The notes: a model not told the origin generated them from the letters alone. Shown: positions 23,582 to 31,522, counted from the stretch's first letter. The stretch is 33,583 nucleotides of DNA from Streptomyces violaceoruber (GCA_000720805.1 JODI01000085.1:1-33583), one strand, 5' to 3'. Program-made: numbers and translations.

Positions 23582-24300
23582 CGGGCCGCTCCCTTCCGGG
23601 GTCGAGGTCCGTGTCCGGCCGGCTACGTGTGAGTGCGGGTGGGGCGCGGTGTCGAGTACCCCGAGGAGACCTGCCGAACTCCGCGGCGCGGTGGGTTGGG
23701 CCTTCTGGTGCACCGGGCGGCGCGTCTGACGGGCACGGGTGCGGGGGGAACCGTTCGGCCGTGTGGGGGCCTCCGGCGAGTGCGCAGGGGCACTCGTCCG
23801 TGCCCCTCCCGATTCCGTCCCCGGCCCGAGTCCCACTCCCGTCCAGCTCCCGCGCCGGATCCGGTCCCCCTCCCGGTCCGGGGCTGGTGCCTGGCCTGCT
23901 CCCGCGCAGGGTCCCCGCTCCCGCTCCGGCGTGTGGGCCCGCTCCCGCTCCGGCGTGTGGGCCCGGTCCCGTCCGAGCGTGTGGGCCCGGTCCCGTCCCG
24001 GCTGGGGTCCCGGTCCCGTCCCGGCTGGGGTCCCGGTCCCGTCCCGGCTGGGGTCCCGGCCCCGTCCAGGTTCCAGGTCCCGGCCCCGGGTACACGGCCC
24101 GCGGCCGGCTCCCGGTCCGGCACCCGATCCCCTTCCTGCTCAGGACCTGGTCCCGGCTGTGGTCTCGGGCCCCGCCTTGATCGTCAGTGCTCGGAGTTCA
24201 GGTAGTCCTCGCCCGCCTCCGCGACGGTACAGCGGACGCGGCCTCGGCCGGGAAACGGTTCGACGCCCGAACCCGGCAACCCCCACCGCGTCGGCAGCGA
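23582..24300. repeat. Intergenic region with 23-24 bp tandem repeats
   Basis: A 24-bp unit (GCTCCCGCTCC followed by GGCGTGTGGGCCC) is repeated from about 23914 to 23975, then a 23-bp unit (GGTCCCGTCCCGGCTGGGG plus TCCC) occurs three times without change at 23989-24011, 24012-24034 and 24035-24057, followed by a degenerate part copy. Because 23 is not a multiple of three, an encoded peptide would change frame each unit, so I read the area as non-coding. Nothing else is supported in this 760-base gap apart from the hairpin at its right end. Confidence 0.75.
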
Positions 24301-24358
24301 CGAGATGAGTGAAATCCCGTCCCCCACAAAGGGAGTTCACTCATGCGCACTCATCTCG
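24301..24358 (+). promoter_or_regulatory. Long inverted repeat enclosing the protease start, with an alternative hairpin
   Basis: CGAGATGAGTG (24301-24311) is perfectly complementary to CACTCATCTCG (24348-24358), inside the coding region. The same left arm, shifted, ATGAGTGAA (24305-24313), is also perfectly complementary to TTCACTCAT (24336-24344), which includes the ATG start. The Shine-Dalgarno AAGGGAG (24329-24335) lies in the loop of both. The two pairings are mutually exclusive; the second covers the start codon. Confidence 0.7.
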
Positions 24359-25242
24359 GGCGTCTGGTCGCCGTCGTGGCCGCCGTCCTGGCCGTCCTGG
24401 CGGCGGCGCCCGGCTCGGCGGCCTCGGCCGCGTCGGCGGCACTCACGCAACCCACGGCATCCACGGCTACCACGGCACGGGCCGCCGACGACTGGAACCC
24501 GCCCGCCGAGCTGGCCCAGCCGCTGAACGAGGTCTGGAACCACGTCCAGTCGACCTACCCGGACCTCTACGGCTTCCGCAACTACGGCTGGGACCAGGTC
24601 ATGGCCAACAAGGGAAGCATCAACTACTGCGTCCGCTGGGACTCCGACGCCCCGGTCTCCGCGGCCCTGCGGGACCGGGTCCACGCCGCGTTGAGGACGC
24701 AGTTCGCCAAGTGGACGGCCGCCATGGTCGAGGGCGGCAAGGGCCACAACGCCTGGCCCTACACCAGCGTGCCCGTCAATGTCGTCGGCTGGGCGGTGAA
24801 GGACCGCTCGACCCTGCAGTGGACCGACAACTCGGTCGACATCTACGCCGGGAACCTCGACGGCGGCGGCGCCCCGCAGTGTGCGCCCGACTGCGGCCGC
24901 TTCTTCCACCAGGACGGCGACTACTCGAGGTGCCCGGGCGGCGCGGCCCGTCACTACGACCAGTCGCTGTGGCTGACGAAGGGCTTCCAGGGCGGCGCGG
25001 GCGGCGACTGGGGTCAGCGCGTCGGCCAGGAGTACTTCACCGGCGCGCTGAACCAGGAGAACATCCACATCTACCTGCACGAGGTCGGCCACACCTTCGG
25101 CCTCGACGACTTCTACGACTGGACCCCGACCGGCCAGTGCTGCTTCCTGATGAAGGCGGGCAGCGCCACCCGGATCACGGAGTTCGACACGTGGATGCTC
25201 CGCGACTTCTGGCGCCACCTCAAGAGCCGTTACGGTCTCTGA
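24343..25242 (+). CDS. Secreted metzincin-type zinc metalloprotease
   Basis: 299 residues. Signal peptide: MRTHLGR then hydrophobic 8-24, with an Ala/Thr-rich segment up to ARA-AD near residue 48 that may be a short propeptide. The zinc site is H246-E-V-G-H250-T-F-G-L-D-D256, a HExxHxxGxxD motif like that of snapalysin, with E247 as catalytic base and a following Met-turn-like FLM270KAG. Six Cys (APQC, PDC, RCPG, NYC, QCC) suggest disulfides. A conserved WD..MANKGSINYCVRW block lies at about 84-100. ATG 24343 has AAGGGAG at 7 bases. It would be an extracellular endopeptidase; fungal and actinobacterial relatives of this type are common and poorly characterised. The start region is covered by an inverted repeat (see separate entry). 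Confidence 0.85.
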   Translation: MRTHLGRLVAVVAAVLAVLAAAPGSAASAASAALTQPTASTATTARAADDWNPPAELAQPLNEVWNHVQSTYPDLYGFRNYGWDQVMANKGSINYCVRWDSDAPVSAALRDRVHAALRTQFAKWTAAMVEGGKGHNAWPYTSVPVNVVGWAVKDRSTLQWTDNSVDIYAGNLDGGGAPQCAPDCGRFFHQDGDYSRCPGGAARHYDQSLWLTKGFQGGAGGDWGQRVGQEYFTGALNQENIHIYLHEVGHTFGLDDFYDWTPTGQCCFLMKAGSATRITEFDTWMLRDFWRHLKSRYGL

Positions 25243-25484
25243 CCTCGGGCGATGAAGCGGACGGGCCCTCGCCGGCGATGGGAACCATTGGGTGATGGCC
25301 GCGCCGCGGGTGTTCGACCGGCGGGACGAGGACGGTGTGGTCCGTCCCGCCGGACGCGAAGCCCGCGGCAGAGCACCACACGGCCGTGCGGGAAGCCGCC
25401 GGTGGGTGCCCGGTCGCCGCGACCGCCCTCGACGAGACCGGCTGAGCGGGCTGAGCCGTCCGGCCCGCCGTACGCTCCGCGGGC

Positions 25485-25520
25485 CCGGACGGTGGCGTAG
25501 CTCTGCGAGGGGCCGTCCGG
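25485..25520. terminator. Hairpin between the convergent protease and XRE genes
   Basis: CCGGACGG (25485-25492) and CCGTCCGG (25513-25520) are perfect complements with a 20-nt loop, adjacent to the XRE stop codon. A second CCGTCCGG at 25456-25463 can pair with the same arm, so it could terminate either transcript. No T-tract is present. Confidence 0.5.
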
Positions 25521-26360
25521 CTAGCCGACCATGGTCTGGGTGCCCAGTACGGCGAGCAGTTCCAGCCGTTGAGCGTCCTCGGTGCCCGGCTCGGCCGTGT
25601 ACACCAGAAGGTGCAGGTCGCTGCCCGCCACGCGGAGCACGTCGCAGTCCAGGGTCAGCGTACCCACGTGCGGGTGCTCGATCGTCTTGCGGGAGGACTC
25701 GAGCCGGCCGACGACACCCGCGTCCCACAGCTCGGCGAACCGTTCGCTGGCGGCCCGCAACTCCGTGACGAGTCGCTGTAGTTGCCGGTCGGCGGGATAT
25801 CGGGCCGCGGTGGCGCGCAGTTCCGCGACCATGCCGGTCTCGAAGTCCCGCCGCTCCTGCGGAGTGTGCCGGACACGGGTCGGCGCGCCCGTGAAGTTGC
25901 GCCACACACCGTTGCGTTCGAAGCCGCGCAAGCCGGACGCGTCGCCCATCAGCGCCGCGTACATCGGATTGGCCAGCAGCAGCGTCATGGCCGCGTCGGA
26001 GACCCCGACGGGCGTGTCGACCAGCCGGTCCAGCAGCCGTTGAAGACTGGGCGTGAGATAGGCGGGCACGGTTTCCGGACCCGGCGGGACCAGCCCGGCC
26101 AGCCGGAACAGGTGCGCGCGCTCTTCCCCCGACAGCCGCAGCGCCCGCCCCAGCGCCTCGACGACCTGCCCGGACGGGTTCGCCGCCCGCCCTTGTTCGA
26201 GGCGGGTGACGTAGTCGACGGAGATCCCGGCCAGCAGGGCCAGTTCCTCGCGCCGCAGCCCGGCCGCGCGCCGGTGGCCGCCGGTGGGCAGCCCGGCCGT
26301 ACCGGGGGAGACGCGGTCGCGCCAGCGCCGCAGCGCCTGTCCGAGTTCCGTCGTCGTCAT
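25521..26360 (-). CDS. XRE-family regulator with MmyB-like ligand-binding domain
   Basis: 279 residues from ATG 26360. A helix-turn-helix occupies about residues 8-75 (LGQALRRWRDRVSPGTAGLPTGGHRRAAGLRREELALLAGISVDYVTRLEQGRAANPSGQVVEALGRALRL), followed by a C-terminal MmyB-like PAS-type ligand pocket (about 105-270: VSDAAMTLLLANPMYAALMGDASG..RNFTGAP..ERRDF..MVAELRA) typical of the Streptomyces XRE/MmyB group. These regulators usually sit divergent to one or two oxidoreductase genes that they control, as here with the short-chain dehydrogenase 101 bases away. The Shine-Dalgarno is weak (GGGG). The ligand is unknown. Confidence 0.9.
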   Translation of the reverse strand: MTTTELGQALRRWRDRVSPGTAGLPTGGHRRAAGLRREELALLAGISVDYVTRLEQGRAANPSGQVVEALGRALRLSGEERAHLFRLAGLVPPGPETVPAYLTPSLQRLLDRLVDTPVGVSDAAMTLLLANPMYAALMGDASGLRGFERNGVWRNFTGAPTRVRHTPQERRDFETGMVAELRATAARYPADRQLQRLVTELRAASERFAELWDAGVVGRLESSRKTIEHPHVGTLTLDCDVLRVAGSDLHLLVYTAEPGTEDAQRLELLAVLGTQTMVG

Positions 26361-26461
26361 GGCCCCAGTGAACACCGTCCGCCGGGCGGGTGCCTGGTAC
26401 CCGCAGTCCCAGGAAGAAGGGTCATCTGGCTGACCGGCCCGGCGGGCCGGAGTCTGGAGGC
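26361..26461. promoter_or_regulatory. Divergent regulator/SDR intergenic region with operator-like repeats
   Basis: This gap contains CCTGG (26393-26397) and CCAGG (26409-26413), a half-site pair in opposite orientation, and a perfect 7-bp hairpin CCGGCCC (26434-26440) / GGGCCGG (26444-26450) upstream of the SDR ribosome site. The short GGAG at 26449-26452 is well spaced for ATG 26462, while the GGAGG at 26456-26460 is only one base away and unlikely to be used. No certain -35/-10. Confidence 0.45.
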
Positions 26462-27169
26462 ATGACGACAACACTGATCACCGGAGCGAACAAGGGTCTC
26501 GGCTTCGAGACCGCCCGACGCCTCGTCGCGGCGGGCCACACCGTCTACGTCGGCAGCCGCGACGCCGAGCGCGGACGCCGGGCCGCCGAACGGCTCGGCG
26601 CCCGCTTCGTCCTGCTCGACGTCACCGACGACGCCTCCGTCGAAGCCGCGGCGAAGACCGTCGAGACCGACGGCGGACTCGACGTCCTGGTCAACAACGC
26701 CGGAATCGAGGCGAGGGGGGAGGGCAACACCGTGGTCGGCGCCGCGGACGTGACCGCCGACCAGATGCGGACGGTGTTCGACACGAACGTCTTCGGCCTG
26801 GTCCGCGTCACCCACGCGTTCCTGCCGCTGCTGGAGCGCTCGGCCGCACCGGTCGTCGTCAACGTCAGCAGCGGCCTGGCCTCGCTGACCGCGCTCAGCG
26901 ACGCGTCCCACCCGGCGCACTTCTACCCGGGCGTCGCCTACCCGGCGTCGAAGACGGCGGTCAACGCGGTCACCGTGCAGTACGCGAAGGCGTTCCCCGG
27001 CATGCGGATCAACGCCGTGGAGCCCGGCTACACCGCGACGGACCTCAACGGGAACACGGGCACGCAGACCGTCGAGGAGGGCGCCGAGATCATCGTACGG
27101 ATGGCCCAGGTGGCGCCCGACGGACCGACCGGCGGCTACTTCGACGCCGAGGGCCCGCTGGCCTGGTAG
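26462..27169 (+). CDS. Short-chain dehydrogenase/reductase (SDR), classical type
   Basis: 235 residues. The Rossmann nucleotide motif T7-G-A-N-K-G-L-G14, N78-N-A-G81, catalytic S136 (VNVSSG) and Y160-P-A-S-K164 are all in place, so it is an active NAD(P)H-dependent oxidoreductase. R33 after the second strand (VGSRDAERG) favours NADPH. The TGANKGLG/GFETARRL pattern resembles the carbonyl-reductase-like SDR proteins found next to XRE/MmyB regulators in streptomycetes. The ATG must be 26462 because the first beta strand starts right after it. The substrate is unknown; reduction of a reactive aldehyde, quinone or ketone is a guess. Expression is probably under the divergent regulator. Confidence 0.93.
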   Translation: MTTTLITGANKGLGFETARRLVAAGHTVYVGSRDAERGRRAAERLGARFVLLDVTDDASVEAAAKTVETDGGLDVLVNNAGIEARGEGNTVVGAADVTADQMRTVFDTNVFGLVRVTHAFLPLLERSAAPVVVNVSSGLASLTALSDASHPAHFYPGVAYPASKTAVNAVTVQYAKAFPGMRINAVEPGYTATDLNGNTGTQTVEEGAEIIVRMAQVAPDGPTGGYFDAEGPLAW

Positions 27170-27458
27170 GGAACACTGACCGCCGCGAGAGACGGTCCGG
27201 TGCCGCGACGGCGTCCGGCGGGAGCCGCAGGTCGCCCGCGGCGATGTTCTCGGACAAGGGGGCCGGGTCGCCGTGCCCGGTATCGACAGGGTGCGGTCGT
27301 AGCGGGCCGGCGGAGGCCGTCGCGGCCCAGCCCGGCCAGGTGGTCCGGCCGGCCGGTCAGCATCGGGTGTCGGTGACGCGGCGGCTCGCCCGGGGGCAGG
27401 GCGGCCCGCTCGGCGCCCGGGAAGCCTCGTGTCAGAGCCACCCCCTATTCTTCCCGGC
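27170..27458. other. Intergenic stretch without a recognised gene
   Basis: About 290 bases. The minus-strand shadow frames show no start context. The end carries a possible -10 TATTCT (27446-27451), 7 bases before the next ATG, suggesting leaderless expression, but no clear -35 is seen 17-18 bases upstream. Confidence 0.4.
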
Positions 27459-28289
27459 ATGACAGATGACCTGCTCGATCACGCCAGGCCCGGGCCGCTC
27501 ACCCGTCTGCGGACCGAGCAGTTGGCGCTGACGGACGGACTGCCGGACGACCCGGTCGGTGTCTGCGCGGCGGTTCGCAGCCTGTTCATCCAGCCCTTCG
27601 ACGCTCTCCCGCTCGGTGTCCCGGAGGCCCGGATCGCGGAGAAGGACATCCGCCCGGTGAGCGAGCTGATCGCCGCGCTGACCGCGCTGGACCCCGCCCC
27701 ACTGCACCGGCCCCGGATGCCGCACAAGCGGGTGGTGGGCAGCTGCCGTCATTTCGCCACGCTGGCCTGTGCGTTGCTGCGCGCGCGGGGGACACCCTCC
27801 CGGGCCCGCTGCGGCTTCGGCACCTATTTCGTGGCGGGCCGCGGGGTCGACCACTGGATCACCGAGTACTGGAAGGACGACGAGCGGCGCTGGGTGCGCG
27901 TCGACACCGAACATCTGGACAAGGACTACGTGAAGCGGCCCGAGGACCTGGCGCCGGGCGAGTTCCTCACCGGCGGCGAAGCATGGCAGCGCTACCGCCA
28001 AGGTCTGGTCGACCCGCGGATGTTCGGAGTCGTCGGTACCGAACACGCCTGGGGGCCCCACGAGATCAGCGGCAACACCGTGCGCGACCTCGCAGCTCTG
28101 GGCAAGCGGGAGATGCTGCCCTGGGACGAGTGGGGGCGAATGACCGAGGCCTACCAGGGCGGCACCGGGCCGGAGTACGACGCACTCATGGACCACGTCG
28201 CCGAGACCTGCGCCGCCGGGGAACCGGCAGCGCTCAGGCGCCTGTTCGGCCACGACGACCTACGGGTGCCCGCGGACCTGACCGGCTGA
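27459..28289 (+). CDS. Transglutaminase-like cysteine peptidase-fold protein
   Basis: 276 residues from ATG 27459; an in-frame GTG at 27429 gives ten more residues (MSEPPPILPG), but has no better signal. The transglutaminase-core triad is present: C96 in VVGSCRHFATLACALLRARG, H132 in GVDHWITEYW, D149 in RWVRVDTEHLD. The spacing and the aromatic residues match transglutaminase-like proteins of the TGc superfamily. N-terminal residues 1-60 are an Ile/Leu-rich helix region. No signal peptide or membrane segment, so it acts in the cytoplasm. Its reaction (peptide cleavage, deamidation or amidohydrolysis) is unknown. It ends 22 bases from the converging CoA-transferase gene. Confidence 0.85.
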   Translation: MTDDLLDHARPGPLTRLRTEQLALTDGLPDDPVGVCAAVRSLFIQPFDALPLGVPEARIAEKDIRPVSELIAALTALDPAPLHRPRMPHKRVVGSCRHFATLACALLRARGTPSRARCGFGTYFVAGRGVDHWITEYWKDDERRWVRVDTEHLDKDYVKRPEDLAPGEFLTGGEAWQRYRQGLVDPRMFGVVGTEHAWGPHEISGNTVRDLAALGKREMLPWDEWGRMTEAYQGGTGPEYDALMDHVAETCAAGEPAALRRLFGHDDLRVPADLTG

Positions 28290-28311
28290 CCGGGTCCGTC
28301 GCGGGAAGCGC

Positions 28312-29502
28312 TCAGATCACCCCGTCGGCGCGCAGCGCCGCGATGTCCTCGCGGCCGAGTTCCGTGAGAATCGCCTCCGTGTGCTCGCCCACCGCCGGTA
28401 CCGGATCCATGCGCGCGGGCAGACCCCCCAGGTCCGCCGGCGGAAGCAGCGCCTGCACCTGGGCGCCGCCGGGCACGCCGACCTCGCGCCAGCGGTCGCG
28501 GGCGGCCAGCACCGGGTGGTCGAGGAACGCGGCGACGTCGTTGACGCCGGCGCACGCGATGCCGATGTCGTCCAGCTCCTTGAGGATCTCCTCGGCGCCG
28601 GAGCGGGCGACGCGCTCGGCGACGACGGCGTTGAGTTCCTCGCGGTGGGCGACCCGGTCGGAGCCGGTGGCGAAGCGCGGGTCGTCGGCGAGCTCGGGCC
28701 GTCCGAGGAAGCGGGCGCAGAGGGCGGCCCACTCCCGCTCGTTCTGGATGGAGAACAGCACGTCCTTGCCGTCGGCGGCCGTGAAGGCGCCGTACGGCGC
28801 GATGGTGGCGTGCTGGGTGCCCAGACGCGGGGGCTGGGTGCCGCCGTAGCGGGTGTAGTAGGCGGGCTGGCCCATCCACTCCGCCAGCGCCTCGAACAGG
28901 GACACCTCCACGGGGTACGCCGTGCCGGTGGTGGCCCGCGTGTACAGGGCTGTGAGGATGCCGCTGTAGGCGTACATCCCGGCGGCGATGTCGGCGACGG
29001 AGATCCCGGTCCGGGCGGTCTCCTCGGCCGTTCCGGTGAGCGACACCAGCCCGGTCTGGCACTGCACCAGCAGGTCGTACGCCTTGCGGTCGGCCCAGGG
29101 GCCCGAGGTGCCGTATCCGGAGATCGTGCACGGGATGAGCCGGGGGTGGCCCGCGCCGAGAGCGTCCACGCCGAGACCGAGGCGGGCGGCGGCGCCCGGG
29201 GCCAGGTTCTGTACGAACACGTCGGCGCGGTCGAGGAGTTGGTGCAGGACCTCGCGGGCCCGGGGGTCCTTCAGGTCCAGGGTGAGCGATTCCTTGGAGC
29301 GGTTGAGCCAGACGAAGTAGCTGGAGTGGCCGTGGACCGTCGTGTCGTAGCGGCGCGCGAAGTCGCCGTCGCCGGGCCGCTCCACCTTGATCACCCGGGC
29401 GCCGAGGTCGGCGAGCTGACGGGTGGCATAGGGGGCGGCCACGGCCTGTTCCAGGCTGACCACCGTGATCCCGTCCAGGGGGCGGCGCTGCGGGAGGCTC
29501 AT
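28312..29502 (-). CDS. Class III CoA-transferase (CaiB/BaiF family)
   Basis: 396 residues, the usual family size. The start is ATG 29502 (MSLPQRRP); another in-frame ATG nine bases upstream lies inside the promoter -10 box, so it cannot be used from that promoter. The family pattern is strong: PLDGITVVSLEQAVAAPYATRQLADLGARVIKVERPGDGDFARRYD, NRSKESLTLDLKDPRAREVLHQLLDRADVFVQNLAPG, KAYDLLVQCQTGLVSLTG with the likely catalytic Asp, and ADIAAGMYAYSGILTALYTRATTG. It moves CoA between carboxylic acids. The acyl donor and acceptor are unknown, but LFEALAEWMGQPAYYTRYGG is close to family members that work on dicarboxylate or aromatic acids. It lies 120 bases downstream of a MarR regulator in the same direction. 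Confidence 0.93.
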   Translation of the reverse strand: MSLPQRRPLDGITVVSLEQAVAAPYATRQLADLGARVIKVERPGDGDFARRYDTTVHGHSSYFVWLNRSKESLTLDLKDPRAREVLHQLLDRADVFVQNLAPGAAARLGLGVDALGAGHPRLIPCTISGYGTSGPWADRKAYDLLVQCQTGLVSLTGTAEETARTGISVADIAAGMYAYSGILTALYTRATTGTAYPVEVSLFEALAEWMGQPAYYTRYGGTQPPRLGTQHATIAPYGAFTAADGKDVLFSIQNEREWAALCARFLGRPELADDPRFATGSDRVAHREELNAVVAERVARSGAEEILKELDDIGIACAGVNDVAAFLDHPVLAARDRWREVGVPGGAQVQALLPPADLGGLPARMDPVPAVGEHTEAILTELGREDIAALRADGVI

Positions 29503-29510
29503 GGGGCCCA

Positions 29511-29540
29511 TTTGTACGGGCGCCCGCAAGCGGCTGTCAA
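29511..29540 (-). promoter_or_regulatory. Near-consensus promoter for a leaderless CoA-transferase mRNA
   Basis: On the minus strand, -35 TTGACA (29540-29535), an 18-base spacer and -10 TACAAA (29516-29511). The -10 ends 8 bases before ATG 29502, placing the transcription start on or one to two bases before the start codon, so the mRNA should be leaderless. Confidence 0.8.
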
Positions 29541-29622
29541 CGGGACGCCGACGGTGGACATCCCAGCTGACCTGTACTTTTCCCCTCCCGTCGCCGGGAG
29601 GAGGACGTGCGACCCGAAGGCT

Positions 29623-30081
29623 TCAGGCCGGTGCCCCCAGCGTCTCCACCGCTCGCACGAGCGGGGCCAGTTCGGGGTTCCGGGCGGCCTGGTCGAGGGC
29701 CTCGCGCAGGGCGGCCTCGTTCGTGGGGCGGGCCTCTTCCAGCAGGGTTCGGCCCGCGTCGGTGACGTCCGTGTAGATGCCGCGACGGTCGGTGGGGCAC
29801 AGGTAGCGGGAGAGCAGCCCGCGGTCCTCCAGTCGGGTCACCAGGCGGGTGGTGGCGCTCTGGCTCAGGACCACCGCGTCGGCGACCTGCTTCATCTGGA
29901 GATGGCCGCCCACCCCGTCGTGCTGGCGGCCGAGCACGTCGAGCAGGGAGTACTCGCGCACGCTCAGGTCGTGCTTCGCCTGCAGAGCCCGCTCGATGTG
30001 GGCCTCGATCCTGCCGTGCAGCAGGGAGAGGGCGCACCAGCCCTGTGCGAGGGCGGTGAGGGCGGGGTCCGTGGCGGTCAT
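29623..30081 (-). CDS. MarR family transcriptional regulator
   Basis: 152 residues. ATG 30081 follows GGAGGAG at 8 bases; an upstream in-frame start is not needed. A winged helix fills about residues 30-110: EYSLLDVLGRQHDGVGGHLQMKQVADAVVLSQSATTRLVTRLEDRGLLSRYLCPTDRRGIYTDVTDAGRTLLEEA, with the DRR wing typical of MarR. The terminal helices would form the dimer interface. It likely represses its own promoter and perhaps the CoA-transferase gene downstream, releasing on a phenolic or other small ligand. No conserved sensing Cys of the OhrR type is obvious (one Cys at LLSRYLCPTD). Confidence 0.93.
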   Translation of the reverse strand: MTATDPALTALAQGWCALSLLHGRIEAHIERALQAKHDLSVREYSLLDVLGRQHDGVGGHLQMKQVADAVVLSQSATTRLVTRLEDRGLLSRYLCPTDRRGIYTDVTDAGRTLLEEARPTNEAALREALDQAARNPELAPLVRAVETLGAPA

Positions 30082-30145
30082 GGGGGTTGCTCCTCCGTCC
30101 CGAAATGAGTGACCTCCAGGATATGACATCAATGAAAGTTCCGGC

Positions 30146-30168
30146 GCATGCGCTTATAAGGCGCATGC
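30146..30168 (-). promoter_or_regulatory. Inverted repeat upstream of the MarR gene
   Basis: GCATGCGC (30146-30153) and GCGCATGC (30161-30168) are perfect complements around the AT-rich TTATAAG. The left arm lies inside the 10-bp palindrome GCGCATGCGC. It is 65 bases upstream of ATG 30081, in an AT-richer promoter area, and is a plausible MarR operator. Confidence 0.55.
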
Positions 30169-30279
30169 AAGTAAGGTGATGGTGCGCAGCGGGCCCGCAG
30201 CGGGTCCGCAGCGACTCGGCCGACGGTCACCGCGGGGGATGACGGAGAGCGAGACGAGTACCGGTGACCGCCGGGCGGG

Positions 30280-31269
30280 TCACGGCCGCGCCAAGGCCCG
30301 CATGGCCAGCGCCACTTGCAACCTGAGTCGGCCCTGAGGCGTGCGCACCGGCCAGCCGAGCTGGTGCTCGGCGTGGGCCAGGCGGTCCTGGAGCGTGGAG
30401 TGGTGGACGTTGACCTCCGCGGCGGCCGCCCGCAGGCTCGCCGTCGAGGCGACCGCGTACAGGGTGGTGAGCAGCCAGGGCGTGGCCGCGGCGGCCGTTT
30501 CCAGGTCGCGGACGTCCGGCGGCGGATCGGCGCCAGGTACGACGAGGCCGGCCAGCAGGGCGACGCCGCCGAGCGCGTCGGCGTACACCACCCGCTGACC
30601 CGGGTCCTGGGGGGTGCCGTCCGCGGTGAACCGCAGGGCGGTGCGAGCCTCGGTCCAGGAGCGGGGCAGGTCGAGCACCGGGACGGCGGGGCCGACGCCG
30701 AGGCGCCCTGCGGGCAGTTCGGCGTCCGGGTGTGCGGCGATGATCCGGGGGCGGCCGTCACGCGGAGCCAGTGCGCGGGCCCGCGCCGCGGGGTCCAGGC
30801 CCAGTCCCCGCGCCGCGTGCAGGCGGACCTGGTCCGGGGCGGTGGCGTCGAGGACCGTCTCGACCAGCGCGGCGTCGTCGACGGGGGCCCTGCCCCGGAT
30901 GCGGTCCAGGACGAGACGTACGGCGCCGGCCGCCCGCTCCAGGATCACCGCGTCGACCACGCTCGGCCCGGCCTCCGTGCGCTCCAGCCACAGGGCGGGC
31001 GCTCTGCCCGGGGCCAGCGCGGCGGACGGCCAGGCGGGATCGGGCGGGAGGTCCGTGTCCCGGCGCGTGCCGTCGGCCTCGACCCGGACCTGCACCCGCC
31101 GCTCGTCGTCCGCCAGCCGTGCGGGCACCCCGGCCAGCACCGCGGCCCCGCGCACCAGCGCCTCCAGCCCCGCCCGGGACTCGGACAGTCGGTCGAAGTA
31201 GGCGATGACCTGCACCGCGGCCCCGGCGTCCGGGTCCAGCGCGGTCAGCCGCCCGGCCAGCTCTTTCAT
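30280..31269 (-). CDS. PucR/CdaR-type helix-turn-helix regulator
   Basis: 329 residues from ATG 31269; another ATG at 31287 gives six more residues (MPHHGR), and neither has a good Shine-Dalgarno. The C-terminus is a PucR-like HTH_30 domain (about 268-325): LLTTLYAVASTASLRAAAAEVNVHHSTLQDRLAHAEHQLGWPVRTPQGRLRLQVALAMRALA. The N-terminal 250 residues are Ala/Arg/Asp-rich and probably a GAF/GGDEF-like ligand-binding domain that I cannot name. Members of this family regulate nitrogen, purine or carbon use. It lies downstream of the esterase in the same direction (253 bases apart) and may not share a transcript. Its target is unknown. Confidence 0.82.
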   Translation of the reverse strand: MKELAGRLTALDPDAGAAVQVIAYFDRLSESRAGLEALVRGAAVLAGVPARLADDERRVQVRVEADGTRRDTDLPPDPAWPSAALAPGRAPALWLERTEAGPSVVDAVILERAAGAVRLVLDRIRGRAPVDDAALVETVLDATAPDQVRLHAARGLGLDPAARARALAPRDGRPRIIAAHPDAELPAGRLGVGPAVPVLDLPRSWTEARTALRFTADGTPQDPGQRVVYADALGGVALLAGLVVPGADPPPDVRDLETAAAATPWLLTTLYAVASTASLRAAAAEVNVHHSTLQDRLAHAEHQLGWPVRTPQGRLRLQVALAMRALARP

Positions 31270-31430
31270 ACGCCCATGGTGCGGCATGGGGTCACGTTCC
31301 GTGCAGCCTTGCGGGGGATTGGTCCCGCGGGCCGGGGCGGTGCCGGCCCCCACCGAACAGCCCCTCCTCCAGCGCATCCGCCCCTCGGCCACCCAGCCCC
31401 GACCGGCCGTCCCCCGAGCCCTTGCCGTCC

Positions 31431-31498
31431 CCTGCCGCTCGCGCGGTGCCGGCGGCCCACGCTGCTCGCGCCTGCCGCTCGCGCGGTGCCGGCGGCCC
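31431..31498. repeat. 28-bp perfect direct repeat with hairpin-forming units
   Basis: The 28-base element that starts CCTGCCGCTCGCGCGG is identical at 31431-31458 and 31471-31498 (period 40). Each copy can fold GCCGC against GCGGC. It lies 25-92 bases beyond the esterase stop codon on the minus strand, so tandem terminator or attenuator hairpins are possible. Confidence 0.7.
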
Positions 31499-31522
31499 GC
31501 CCCCGTGCCCCCGCCGCCCCGC

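Noticed and set aside
22836..24057. CRISPR array
   Set aside because: The repeats are directly adjacent with no unique spacers, and there are no cas genes in the window.
23574..24123. Pro/Gly/Arg repeat peptides on both strands (for example GPGPHAGAGAGPHAGAG)
   Set aside because: Encoded by 23-24 bp DNA repeats; frames shift within the array and none has a start signal.
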